Source of the DNA: WRAV01 sp050950205
GTDB lineage: Bacteria; Bacillota; Clostridia; Oscillospirales; Ruminococcaceae
Assembly: GCA_050950205.1 (NCBI GenBank)
Contig: JBMNHF010000016.1
Location: 62,001-126,000 of the forward strand
DNA: 64,000 nt
Direction of reading: 5' to 3'
Below, piece by piece: positions 49,433 through 57,027 of this stretch (the stretch's first letter is position 1; every line of letters begins with the position of its first letter). A model generated the notes under the pieces. The model did no database searches and had not been told where the DNA came from. It was given only the letters and a program-made list of their open reading frames with translations. The translations under genes were made by a program, and so were the position numbers.

Positions 49433-50286
49433 TGGGCGGCCACCTCCTTTTCCAGCCGGGCGATTTCGGCATCCAACTCTTGTATCGCCTGCTCGTACTG
49501 CTCCTTGTTGGGGGCGGAGCCATGCCACTTGTAGTTGTTTTCCATAAAGGAAACACCCTTGCCCTTGACGGTCTTGGCCAGGATCAGTGTGGGCTTACCC
49601 TTGATGGTGCGAGCCTTTTGAATGGCCTGCTCAATTTGCACCAGATCGTTGCCGTCGATGTGAATGACCTCAAAGCCAAAGGCGGCAAACTTCTCGTCGA
49701 TGGGATAAGGGCTCATGACTTTATCCACTTCTCCGGAAATTTGCAGGTTGTTGTTGTCCAGAATGGCCACCAGATTGTCCAGCTTAAAGTGGGCGGCGCT
49801 CATGGCGGCTTCCCAAATCTGGCCTTCCTGAATTTCACCGTCTCCTAAAATGGCGTAAACTCTGTAATCCTTGTGGTCCATCTTGCCAGCCAGGGCAATG
49901 CCCACAGCGGAAGAAAAGCCCTGACCCAAAGATCCGGTGCTCATATCCACACCACTTACCTTGGTCATTTCAGGGTGTCCGGAAAGGTAGCCTTTTGTCT
50001 GACGGAATCCCTTCAGATCCTCTACAGGGAAGTAGCCCCGCAGAGCAAGGGCGGCGTAAAGTCCCGGCGAGCAGTGGCCCTTGGACAGCACCACCCTGTC
50101 CCGATCAGCTTTTTTCGGCTCATTGGGGTCGATGTTCAGCTCCTGCCAGTACAGCACCGCGAGAATATCGGCGATGGACAAGGAGCCTCCGGGATGGCCC
50201 GAAGCGGCGGTATATACCTGATCCACGATCAGACGGCGCATCTTCGCTGCTACCAGCGAAAGCTCCAGCACCTTTTGTTTTTCCAT
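49429..50286 (-). CDS. Transketolase, N-terminal subunit
   Basis: A 285-residue protein with the thiamine-diphosphate-binding domain: TAASGHPGGSLSIADILAVLYW near residue 28, LSKGHCSPGLYAALALRG, STGSLGQGFSSAVGIAL and the GDG motif ILGDGEIQEGQIWEA near residue 147, with NNLQISG. ATG 50286 follows AAGGAGAG; the frame is open 40 codons further upstream past the promoter. It is translationally coupled to the C subunit. Partner enzymes of the pathway (rpiB) are 44 kb away. Confidence 0.95.
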   Translation of the reverse strand: MEKQKVLELSLVAAKMRRLIVDQVYTAASGHPGGSLSIADILAVLYWQELNIDPNEPKKADRDRVVLSKGHCSPGLYAALALRGYFPVEDLKGFRQTKGYLSGHPEMTKVSGVDMSTGSLGQGFSSAVGIALAGKMDHKDYRVYAILGDGEIQEGQIWEAAMSAAHFKLDNLVAILDNNNLQISGEVDKVMSPYPIDEKFAAFGFEVIHIDGNDLVQIEQAIQKARTIKGKPTLILAKTVKGKGVSFMENNYKWHGSAPNKEQYEQAIQELDAEIARLEKEVAAQ

Positions 50287-50377
50287 TGCTGCTCTCCTTC
50301 TCCGCGCATGGAGTTTAACCTGCCTTGTTTCGCGGCCTGCGCGGCTCCCGCGAAAAATGAAATGGCACTTATTTGTT

Positions 50378-50406
50378 ATTATACAAAATCTTGTCCATCT
50401 TATCAA
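50378..50406 (-). promoter_or_regulatory. Promoter of the transketolase genes
   Basis: Minus strand TTGATA (50406-50401), 17 nt, TATAAT (50383-50378). The leader of about 85 nt includes a GCGGGAG...CCGCG type GC-rich stretch. Confidence 0.78.
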
Positions 50407-50527
50407 TCATAAAGAGTGAAAGTTTTTCGGTTGTATAAGCGGATTTTTTCCCTATTCGCTATTATTCCTGGAAAAGCCTGCCCCTGCGCTGGCCGTAAAA
50501 ACAAAACCTCAACAAACCTTAGGATGC

Positions 50528-50556
50528 TTGTGTTTCTGCCTGCTATCTGCTATGAT
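50528..50556 (+). promoter_or_regulatory. Promoter of the GGDEF-EAL-like gene
   Basis: TTGTGT (50528-50533), 17 nt, TATGAT (50551-50556). The leader is about 100 nt; nothing else is visible in the 377-nt gap besides the two divergent promoters. Confidence 0.6.
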
Positions 50557-50663
50557 GGAAAAAGAAAAATCCAAGACGTGAACCGGTTAGTTATAAGGAA
50601 AAACAGCTGTAATATTTTTAAACCGGCGGGCCGGAAATCGTCAGCCAAAGGGGGCTGTACCGT

Positions 50664-52265
50664 GTGGTAATCTTGGTTTTAGGTATTTTGATTGTAGCAA
50701 TAATTGCCGTGTTTGCCACCGGCATCTTAACGTTTCAGAAGCGGCAGCAGGAAGAAAAAAGCAACGAACAGGCCGTGCCCTTAGGCATATCGGGAGAACA
50801 TCAAACCGCCCCGGAGGAGCCGGAGGAGCTTGTGGACCTGGTGGACTATTTTGCCGATTACCCGGAGGAAGAGCGGGAAAAGAAAAAGGTATCGGCTCTT
50901 GCTGACAAAAAGGGCAGCGCAGAGGAGTTCGACCGGTTGAGCAACCTGAAGGTGAGGCGGGGCTACCTGCTGGACTGCCAGAACTTTCTGCACAACATGG
51001 TGGAAAGCGGACAGAAATTTGCGCTGGTTTATTTTGATTTTAACCGCTTTCGCTTTATCAATACGCTGCGGGGGTTTTCCACCGGGGATTACGTCATCAC
51101 CCGCATCGCTCAGGAAATGAAGCTGATTCTGCCTGAAGGGGCTATGATGACCCGGCTTTCCGCAGATCACTTTGCGGCTTTGATCGTCTACCTGGACGAA
51201 AATCAATTGCAGGATATTTTTGAGCGGCTGCGCAGAGCGGGGGAAGCCATTCGAAGCGACATCGGCTCCAAAGGTGGCCTGCAGCTCTGCATGGGGGTGG
51301 CCATTACCGAGCACCCTGGTGACTATGATATCTTTAAGCTCATTCGCTGGGCCAACATTGCCCGCCACACCATCAAGCTTACCAAGGCGGAAACCTATTC
51401 CGTTTACAACGGCACCATGCTCAGCAGCTTTTTGTACGGGGAGTCCGCTTTGGAGGACTACAACGAGCATCAGTATGCCGATGACTTTACCCTCTATCTG
51501 CGGCCTCAAATGCTGATGGCCAGCAAGCGGGTCACCGCCTGTGATTCCATGGTTCGCTGGGTCTATGAGGATTCCAACGATCCCTCCTACGGCAACTTGT
51601 TTGACGGCAGCATTCTGCCCGCCTCCAACCTCAAAGTAGCTTATCAGATTTGCCGCACCATCAACAAATGGCGCAAGGCGGGAAATATCCCCCTTCCCGT
51701 CATGGTGGGCATCGGGGAACTGGATTTTTACAAAACGGATATTGACGCTTTTTTTGGCCGCTGCATGGCGGAATTCCAGGTGGAAGCGTCTTTGCTGACC
51801 GTGGTGGTAAGTCTTCATGCCATTCGGTTGGATCCTGAAATAGCCCGGATACAGGCCAAAAAGCTGACCGATGCCGGACTTAAGCTTGCCATCTGCGACA
51901 TCGACCGGGGCGTTCAGTCTCTGGAGATGTTGGAGGGGATGCAGATTGATTTTCTGAAATTGCACAAGAGCTTTACCCAGGATCTGGACCGGGACTCTCA
52001 GCGGCAGGAGGATGTGAAGAGAATTCTTTCCATCGCGGAAACGCTGCAATGCGGTACGGTGTTTGAGGGAGTGGACACCGTTGCCTGTATGAACAAGTTG
52101 TCGGAGCTGGGGGGTACCTTTGCACAGGGTCAGTATGTGGGCAAGCCCGGCGATATTGATAGCTTTACCGAAGATATGAGCCGCTTTGTTCGTGGAGGCC
52201 ACAGGGATGTGACGGTGATTTTGGACGATGCTGCTCTGAGCAGAGGGGAATACAAGCTGTTCTGA
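50664..52265 (+). CDS. Degenerate GGDEF-EAL domain protein
   Basis: A 533-residue protein: one N-terminal transmembrane helix (residues 2-24), an acidic linker, a GGDEF-like domain (about 105-245) and an EAL-like domain (about 270-520). The diguanylate cyclase motif is RLSADHF instead of R-x-GGDEF. In the EAL part the signature E-A-L-x-R-W is DSMVRW, the Asn of the usual N-x-S is missing (VVVSLHA), K-x-D is KLHKSF, while EGVDT and QGQYVGKP are near normal. Both activities are therefore probably lost, leaving a c-di-GMP or protein-binding role. GTG 50664 follows GGGGG. Immediately followed by a small membrane protein gene. Confidence 0.82.
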   Translation: MVILVLGILIVAIIAVFATGILTFQKRQQEEKSNEQAVPLGISGEHQTAPEEPEELVDLVDYFADYPEEEREKKKVSALADKKGSAEEFDRLSNLKVRRGYLLDCQNFLHNMVESGQKFALVYFDFNRFRFINTLRGFSTGDYVITRIAQEMKLILPEGAMMTRLSADHFAALIVYLDENQLQDIFERLRRAGEAIRSDIGSKGGLQLCMGVAITEHPGDYDIFKLIRWANIARHTIKLTKAETYSVYNGTMLSSFLYGESALEDYNEHQYADDFTLYLRPQMLMASKRVTACDSMVRWVYEDSNDPSYGNLFDGSILPASNLKVAYQICRTINKWRKAGNIPLPVMVGIGELDFYKTDIDAFFGRCMAEFQVEASLLTVVVSLHAIRLDPEIARIQAKKLTDAGLKLAICDIDRGVQSLEMLEGMQIDFLKLHKSFTQDLDRDSQRQEDVKRILSIAETLQCGTVFEGVDTVACMNKLSELGGTFAQGQYVGKPGDIDSFTEDMSRFVRGGHRDVTVILDDAALSRGEYKLF

Positions 52266-52280
52266 AATGAGGGATAACTT

Positions 52281-52745
52281 ATGTCCAACAAGCGGCTGTT
52301 GACAGTGCTGCTGGTTATCGCGGGACTGTCGATTCTGAACTTTGCACCGGGGATTGTTCCCGTTGCGGTGATTATCGGGGTTGTTTTGTCCAGGCAATGG
52401 AAGCAGCAAGGTCGCGGCAGCTTTCTGGACTGGCTGGCGGAGCAGCTTGGCTTCGGTGCCAACGGCGCTCCCCGCAAGCAGCAAGAGGATCCTTTTGAAG
52501 AAATGCGGGAGAATGCTCCCACTCTCCCAACCAACAAGCCAACCAAGGCACACCCAAAGGTCAGGAGCAGATCTCGTTCCCAAAGGGTGCCCCGAGAGCC
52601 GGGTGACGCCGATTGGTATAGTTCTTCGGATGAAAAATTTTCCTCTCAGACCTACATTGGTTCCACCGGAAGGGACCCGTGGGACCTTCCGCCCGGAAAG
52701 GATCCCTGGGACCTGCCTTCTGAGCATCCTCCTTGGGAGAAATAA
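52281..52745 (+). CDS. Membrane protein with C-terminal DPWDLP repeats
   Basis: A 154-residue protein I do not recognise. Two hydrophobic segments near the N terminus (LLTVLLVIAGLSILNFAPG and IVPVAVIIGVVLSRQW, residues about 6-38) form one hairpin or a long anchor. The rest is hydrophilic, Arg/Ser- and Pro-rich, and ends in two tandem DPWDLP units followed by HPPWEK, reminiscent of a short linear binding motif. GAGGG precedes the ATG. It lies 15 nt after the GGDEF-EAL-like gene and probably shares its transcript, so the pair may work together at the membrane. Confidence 0.7.
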   Translation: MSNKRLLTVLLVIAGLSILNFAPGIVPVAVIIGVVLSRQWKQQGRGSFLDWLAEQLGFGANGAPRKQQEDPFEEMRENAPTLPTNKPTKAHPKVRSRSRSQRVPREPGDADWYSSSDEKFSSQTYIGSTGRDPWDLPPGKDPWDLPSEHPPWEK

Positions 52746-52786
52746 AAACAGCAGGATTTTTGACACATTAATAAGGAGTGATAACC

Positions 52787-53620
52787 ATGAGCCGCTATCC
52801 ATTTCCGCTGTGCATTCAACTGACACCTCCCACCCACTTTTACGAGGACTCGGATTTTGCCGCCACCCTCTCCCTGCTGCAAGAGCTGGGGTTTTACGGG
52901 GTGGAGCTTAACCTGGTGGATTTTTCCGATCCCGGTCGCTTAACGGAATTTTTGGGCCGCTTTGGTTTGCGCCTCACCATGGTGGCAACCGGGTTTTATG
53001 CCAATCAAAACGGTCTGAGCCTTTCCACCACCGACGAAGAAGTCCGGCGCAAAACGGTGGAAGAGATGGGCAAAATTTTGAAGTTTGCCGCCGGATGCGG
53101 TGCCGGAATCATCTGCGGGTTTATCAAGGGCGGTCCCGGGCAGGATAAGGCAAAGGCCAGCGAGCAGATGGCAAAATCCCTCACCGAGGTGGCCGCGCTC
53201 AACGACGAGACAAAGGTTCCCATCTACTTAGAGGCCACCAACCACTACGAGGCCACTTTGGTCAACACCATGGCAGAGGGAGCTTCCTTTGCCCGAGGGG
53301 TCCAGAATAAAATTTTTATTCTGCCCGACACCTACCATATGAATATTGAAGAGGAAAACACGGCTTACGCCTTAACCAGGCATCAAAGTCTTTATCATAA
53401 TCTCCACGTCTCGGACAACAACCGCTACTTCCCCGGATTTGGCGCCATCGACTTCTTTTCGGTCTGCGCTCTGCTCAAGGGGATGAGCTATCAGGGCACC
53501 ATTTCCATCGAGGGGCGGACCAAACACAGCTTGCGGGAGGACATTGCCGCAAGTGCTGCTTATTTGCAGGAAGTCAACAGCCGCATTCTCCGTCTGCAAG
53601 GGGATGATACCGCGGGATAA
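52787..53620 (+). CDS. Sugar phosphate isomerase/epimerase (tagatose 3-epimerase-like)
   Basis: A 277-residue TIM-barrel protein of the AP-endonuclease-2 superfamily. Metal-binding residues fit ketose 3-epimerases: Glu in IYLEATNHYEATLV, Asp/His in LPDTYHMNIEEE, His in NLHVSDNNRYFPGFG, and Glu in SIEGRTKH. These define the D-tagatose/D-psicose 3-epimerase type fold, but the sugar is not known. ATG 52787 follows AAGGAG by 8 nt; an in-frame start 9 nt upstream lies too near the site. It follows the DPWDLP protein by 41 nt. Confidence 0.85.
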   Translation: MSRYPFPLCIQLTPPTHFYEDSDFAATLSLLQELGFYGVELNLVDFSDPGRLTEFLGRFGLRLTMVATGFYANQNGLSLSTTDEEVRRKTVEEMGKILKFAAGCGAGIICGFIKGGPGQDKAKASEQMAKSLTEVAALNDETKVPIYLEATNHYEATLVNTMAEGASFARGVQNKIFILPDTYHMNIEEENTAYALTRHQSLYHNLHVSDNNRYFPGFGAIDFFSVCALLKGMSYQGTISIEGRTKHSLREDIAASAAYLQEVNSRILRLQGDDTAG

Positions 53621-53624
53621 GCCC

Positions 53625-53654
53625 TTGACAAGAGGCTGTAAGCTGTGGTATGAT
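53625..53654 (+). promoter_or_regulatory. Promoter of rplU-prp-rpmA
   Basis: TTGACA (53625-53630), 18 nt, TATGAT (53649-53654). Confidence 0.8.
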
Positions 53655-53660
53655 AACGGT

Positions 53661-53745
53661 TGCCGCATGTTCCGGGTAAAAGAGCGCCTTTTTTCAGGTT
53701 GCCACCCTGCGCAGCGAGTCTTAAGAAAGAGGCAGGTGCCTATTT
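53661..53745 (+). promoter_or_regulatory. Leader of rplU, possible L21 leader element
   Basis: An 85-nt untranslated leader with GGTTGCC near the start and again before CACC, and a GCGCC/GGCAGG rich region. Firmicute rplU operons often carry the L21 leader autoregulatory RNA; position fits, but I cannot verify the conserved core by eye. Confidence 0.35.
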
Positions 53746-54057
53746 ATGTACGCAGTAATTGAAACCGGCGGTAAGCAGTACCGTGTCCAGGAAGGCGATG
53801 TGCTTTACATCGAAAAGCTGGACGTAGAGGTTGATTCCACCGTCACCTTTGACAAGGTAATGGCTGTGGGCAAGGATGACGGAGTGGTCGTCGGCAAGCC
53901 CTTGGTGGACGGTGCCAAAGTAACCGCAAAAGTACTTCAGAACGGCAAGGGCAAAAAGATTACCGTCTTTACCTATCGCCCCAAGAAGAATTCCAAACGC
54001 AAAATGGGTCATCGCCAGCCCTTTACCAAGGTGCAGGTGGAGTCCATCACTGTTTAA
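53746..54057 (+). CDS. rplU: 50S ribosomal protein L21
   Basis: A 103-residue L21. MYAVIETGGKQYRVQEGD at the start, then VTAKVLQNGKGKKITVFTYRPKKNSKRKMGHRQPFTKV with the L21 signature (residues about 62-100). It binds 23S rRNA near helix 46. The stop is followed directly by the GTG of prp without a gap, and rpmA follows, the standard Firmicute rplU-prp-rpmA operon. Confidence 0.98.
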   Translation: MYAVIETGGKQYRVQEGDVLYIEKLDVEVDSTVTFDKVMAVGKDDGVVVGKPLVDGAKVTAKVLQNGKGKKITVFTYRPKKNSKRKMGHRQPFTKVQVESITV

Positions 54058-54369
54058 GTGATACAGGCTATTTTTACCCGGACAGCTCAGGGCCTGGGAG
54101 CCTTTGAGGTAACGGGACATGCAGGCTTTGCCCCCGCAGGGGAGGATATTGTCTGCGCCAGCGTAACTTCGGCAGTGCAGCTCACTGCCAACGGCATTAC
54201 CGAAATTCTGGGGGTTCCCGCAACGGTTACGGTGGAGGAGAACAGGATTTGTCTGGCTCTTCCCGCCTTTCCGCAGGAGGGAGCACGAGAATTTTTGCAG
54301 GCGCTCTACCTGCATCTCACCCTCTTAGAGCAGGAATATCCACAACACATAACCGTTTCGGAGGTGTAA
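54058..54369 (+). CDS. prp: Ribosomal-processing cysteine protease Prp
   Basis: A 103-residue protease (YsxB family) that removes the N-terminal extension of ribosomal protein L27 before ribosome assembly. The catalytic His and Cys lie in EVTGHAGFAPAGEDIVCASVTS (residues about 18-40, key residues G-H-A, D-I-V-C-A). GTG 54058 abuts the rplU stop and depends on coupled translation. rpmA begins 5 nt after the stop; its product has the matching cleavage site. Confidence 0.94.
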   Translation: MIQAIFTRTAQGLGAFEVTGHAGFAPAGEDIVCASVTSAVQLTANGITEILGVPATVTVEENRICLALPAFPQEGAREFLQALYLHLTLLEQEYPQHITVSEV

Positions 54370-54374
54370 CGATC

Positions 54375-54656
54375 ATGATTGTACTGAGCATGCAGTATTT
54401 TGCTCATAAAAAGGGAATGGGTTCCACCAAAAACGGCCGGGACAGCGAGTCCAAGCGGCTGGGCGTCAAGCGGGCCGATGGCCAGTTTGTGCTGGCGGGA
54501 AACATTCTGGTGCGCCAGCGGGGCACCAAGATCCATCCCGGCACCAACGTGGGCAAGGGAAGCGACGACACCCTGTTTGCTTTGGTGGACGGCCGGGTCA
54601 GCTTTGAGCGGATGGGCCGCGACAAGAAAAAGGTTAGCATCTATCCTGTTCAGTAA
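54375..54656 (+). CDS. rpmA: 50S ribosomal protein L27 with Prp-cleaved extension
   Basis: A 93-residue L27 precursor. The N terminus reads MIVLSMQYFA then HKKGMGSTKNGRDS; the first ten residues match the Firmicute extension (consensus around L-x-L-D-L-Q-F-F-A) removed by Prp, so mature L27 should begin HKKG. GGAGGTG lies before ATG 54375. The mature N terminus reaches the peptidyl-transferase centre, and failure to cleave is lethal in studied Firmicutes. Body: GNILVRQRGTKIHPGTNVGKGSDDTLFA is the L27 signature. Confidence 0.97.
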   Translation: MIVLSMQYFAHKKGMGSTKNGRDSESKRLGVKRADGQFVLAGNILVRQRGTKIHPGTNVGKGSDDTLFALVDGRVSFERMGRDKKKVSIYPVQ

Positions 54657-54680
54657 GGTAACGTTTTATTCGGGCTTTGC

Positions 54681-54720
54681 GCCCTGAGTCGATAGGGGGA
54701 CTCAGGGCGTTTGCTGTGTT
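54681..54720 (+). terminator. Terminator after rpmA
   Basis: GCCCTGAGTC (54681-54690) pairs with GACTCAGGGC (54699-54708), then GTTTGCTGTGTTTT. Confidence 0.85.
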
Positions 54721-54743
54721 TTCCCCCAAAACAGAAAGAGTAT

Positions 54744-55880
54744 ATGAAACGAGTTTGGCATGCCATAGCTGAATTTTGGCGGACCACCGACCGGTGGCTG
54801 CTGCTGTTCTGGCTGTTTGCCTCCGGAATTTCCATGGTGTTTTTACTGGGAATTCATCATTCGGGGATGATGACCTCCAGCAAGCTGGTCTCCCAAGGAG
54901 GAGCTATTTTGCTGGGGTTGCTGGCTGCCCTGATTCTGGCCAATATTGACTACAACACCCTGCTTAGGCTGTGGAAGCTTTACGTGCCCTTCTGCCTGTT
55001 TTTAGTCCTCCTTACCTTCACATCTCTGGGGATAGAAGAGGGGGGGAACAAAGCGTGGCTGGCTGTTCGCATGGCGGGGCGCAGCATTTCGCTGCAGCCT
55101 TCGGAATTTTTAAAGATTTCCTTTATCACCACCTTTGCCCTTCACCTCAATAAGGTGGGGGAACATCTCAACCAGCCTTTGCATGTGCTGCTTCTCTGCC
55201 TTCATGGTGGAGTGCATGTACTGCTGATTCAGCTTCAGGACAGCGGCACCGCCATCATCTTCTTTTCCATTTTTATTGTTATGATTTTTTGCGCCGGTCT
55301 TGCCTGGAGATACATTGTTGCCGCAGCGGCGGTCATGATGGCCGGCCTGCCTATTTTGTGGTTTTTTATTATGACAGAAGGGCAAAAAATGCGGTTTTTG
55401 GTGCTGATCAACCCCGAGCTGGACCCCGACACGATTTTTCAGCAGGTGCGCAGCGCTGCCGCCCTTTCCACCGGGGGGCTGCAGGGGACAGGGGTTTTTT
55501 CCGGTAGCCATGTATCGGTGCCCAAGGCTTACAACGACTTTATCTTCTCCTTCATTGGGGAATCGGGCGGCTTTATGGCCTGCATTGGAGTCATTGCCCT
55601 GCTCATTGCCATTGCCTTTAAGATTCTCCACAACTCCAGCGCCGCCAAGGACAATGTGGGAAGGCTGATCTGCGTGGGCGTCTTTGCCATGCTCATTGCC
55701 CAGACCTTTATCAATTTGGGCATGTGTATCGGCCTGCTGCCGGTGATTGGAGTCACCCTGCCCTTGTTTTCGGCAGGGGGGTCTTCGGTGCTCTCCCTCT
55801 ACTGCGGTTTGGGACTGGTGCTCAGCGTTTACAAGCACTCCCACACCGGACTGTTTTCCAAAGGGGACGAGCATAAGTAA
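54744..55880 (+). CDS. FtsW/RodA/SpoVE family cell-cycle protein
   Basis: A 378-residue polytopic SEDS protein (about ten transmembrane helices), a lipid II polymerase that works with a class B penicillin-binding protein in elongation, division or spore cortex synthesis. GLQGTGVFSGSHVSVPKAYNDFIFSFIGESGG (about residues 262-292) and the C-terminal GVTLPLFSAGGSSVLSLYCGLGLVLS are family signatures. ATG 54744 follows AAAGAG; the frame is open 11 codons further. No penicillin-binding protein or mreBCD lies nearby, so which of RodA, FtsW or SpoVE it is remains open; the region's sporulation genes do not settle it. Confidence 0.9.
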   Translation: MKRVWHAIAEFWRTTDRWLLLFWLFASGISMVFLLGIHHSGMMTSSKLVSQGGAILLGLLAALILANIDYNTLLRLWKLYVPFCLFLVLLTFTSLGIEEGGNKAWLAVRMAGRSISLQPSEFLKISFITTFALHLNKVGEHLNQPLHVLLLCLHGGVHVLLIQLQDSGTAIIFFSIFIVMIFCAGLAWRYIVAAAAVMMAGLPILWFFIMTEGQKMRFLVLINPELDPDTIFQQVRSAAALSTGGLQGTGVFSGSHVSVPKAYNDFIFSFIGESGGFMACIGVIALLIAIAFKILHNSSAAKDNVGRLICVGVFAMLIAQTFINLGMCIGLLPVIGVTLPLFSAGGSSVLSLYCGLGLVLSVYKHSHTGLFSKGDEHK

Positions 55881-56010
55881 CCAAGGCTTCCGGCCAACCG
55901 CCGGGAGTCTTTTGTTTTGTTGACCGGTGAAAAGAAAAGCGCGCTACCGAAAAACAGCAGCACGCAATGTGATAAATAAATACCTATATAAACCGTATGG
56001 AAACAGGGAA

Positions 56011-57024
56011 TCAGGGGGAAGGACGAATTCCCCCCACTTTTTTTTGGTAGCGGATATCCTTGCCGGCAAACCGAAGCACCTGGTAGGCGCAAACCAGACG
56101 GGAGAGCATCCGTTGGGAGTAGCGGGCTTCGATTTCAGCCAGCTCCAGATTGGTGCTGATGATGGTGGGGCGCTCCTCTACCAGCCGGGAATTGAGGATG
56201 TTAAAGAGGGCAGCTCCCGTAAACTGGTTCATGAACTCGGTGCCCAAATCATCCAGAACCAGCAGGTCGCAGTCCAGATAGGTCACCATGGTGTCCCGAT
56301 ACTGCTCCTTGGAGGTTGCCTCCCGAGAGAACTTTTCAGCCTCCAGCATATCCATCATCCGCTGTACCGAGGTATAAACCACACCATAGCCGGCTTGGGT
56401 GATGCAGGAGGCCATGGCCACCGAAAGATGGGTCTTGCCAAGGCCGGTTTTTCCAATCAGCAGCAGGCTTTCACTGGTGGGGGAAAAGGTGTCGGTCCAG
56501 TGGCGGCAGGTGCTCAGCACATCCTTCATCCGCGCGCGGGGGCTGATTCCCGATTCATCGGGGATATCGGGGTAATAATCCAGAGAAAAGCTTTCAAAGG
56601 TGCTGCTGCCCACCGGGGAAACCCGACTGAGCTGGGCTGCCGCCTCCTGCCGAAGCAAGGCTTTCATACAATGGCACATGGTCTGCTCCACATAGCCGGT
56701 ATCCCTGCAGTGGGAACAGAAGTGGCGCAGAGTCAAATAGTCGGGGGGATAGCCGTGCTGGGTCAGCAAGGCTGCCCGCTCCTGCTGTACGGCCAGATTG
56801 GCTTGGGCCAGCTCCCGCATTTTTTCTTCCACATCCGGGGAACCGGCCACCACAATGCGGGTGATGTGGGCGGCCTGCCGGGCCATCTGCCGCTCCAGCT
56901 CTGCAATACGGGGGATTTTTTGGTGGATTTCCTCCCGGTGGCGGACAGCTTGCTCCCGGGCGGCTTGCTTTCTGCCGTCCAGAATCTCCCAAACCCGCTG
57001 ATAAATTTGTTTTGAATATCCCAT
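56011..57024 (-). CDS. DnaC/DnaI-like helicase loader ATPase
   Basis: A 337-residue AAA+ ATPase related to DnaI/DnaC and IstB, loading the replicative helicase at the origin. The N-terminal part is helical (coiled coil about residues 15-75) followed by a zinc-binding segment HFCSHCRDTGYVEQTMCHC (C-x2-C and C-x-C), as in Bacillus DnaI. Walker A is LLIGKTGLGKTHLSVAMA near residue 190 and Walker B CDLLVLDDLGTE near residue 253. ATG 57024 follows AAGGAG by 6 nt. It is 3 nt downstream of the dnaD-like gene and surely co-transcribed. Confidence 0.9.
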   Translation of the reverse strand: MGYSKQIYQRVWEILDGRKQAAREQAVRHREEIHQKIPRIAELERQMARQAAHITRIVVAGSPDVEEKMRELAQANLAVQQERAALLTQHGYPPDYLTLRHFCSHCRDTGYVEQTMCHCMKALLRQEAAAQLSRVSPVGSSTFESFSLDYYPDIPDESGISPRARMKDVLSTCRHWTDTFSPTSESLLLIGKTGLGKTHLSVAMASCITQAGYGVVYTSVQRMMDMLEAEKFSREATSKEQYRDTMVTYLDCDLLVLDDLGTEFMNQFTGAALFNILNSRLVEERPTIISTNLELAEIEARYSQRMLSRLVCAYQVLRFAGKDIRYQKKVGGIRPSP

Positions 57025-57027
57025 AGG

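Noticed and set aside
50781..52826. 681-residue minus-strand open frame opposite the GGDEF-EAL gene
   Set aside because: No start signal, no domain, His/Gln/Pro-rich composition typical of antisense translation; the plus strand encodes recognisable domains.
55927..57015. 362-residue plus-strand frame opposite the DnaC-like gene
   Set aside because: Gly/Gln/His-rich antisense product without domain; the minus strand has Walker motifs and a ribosome binding site.
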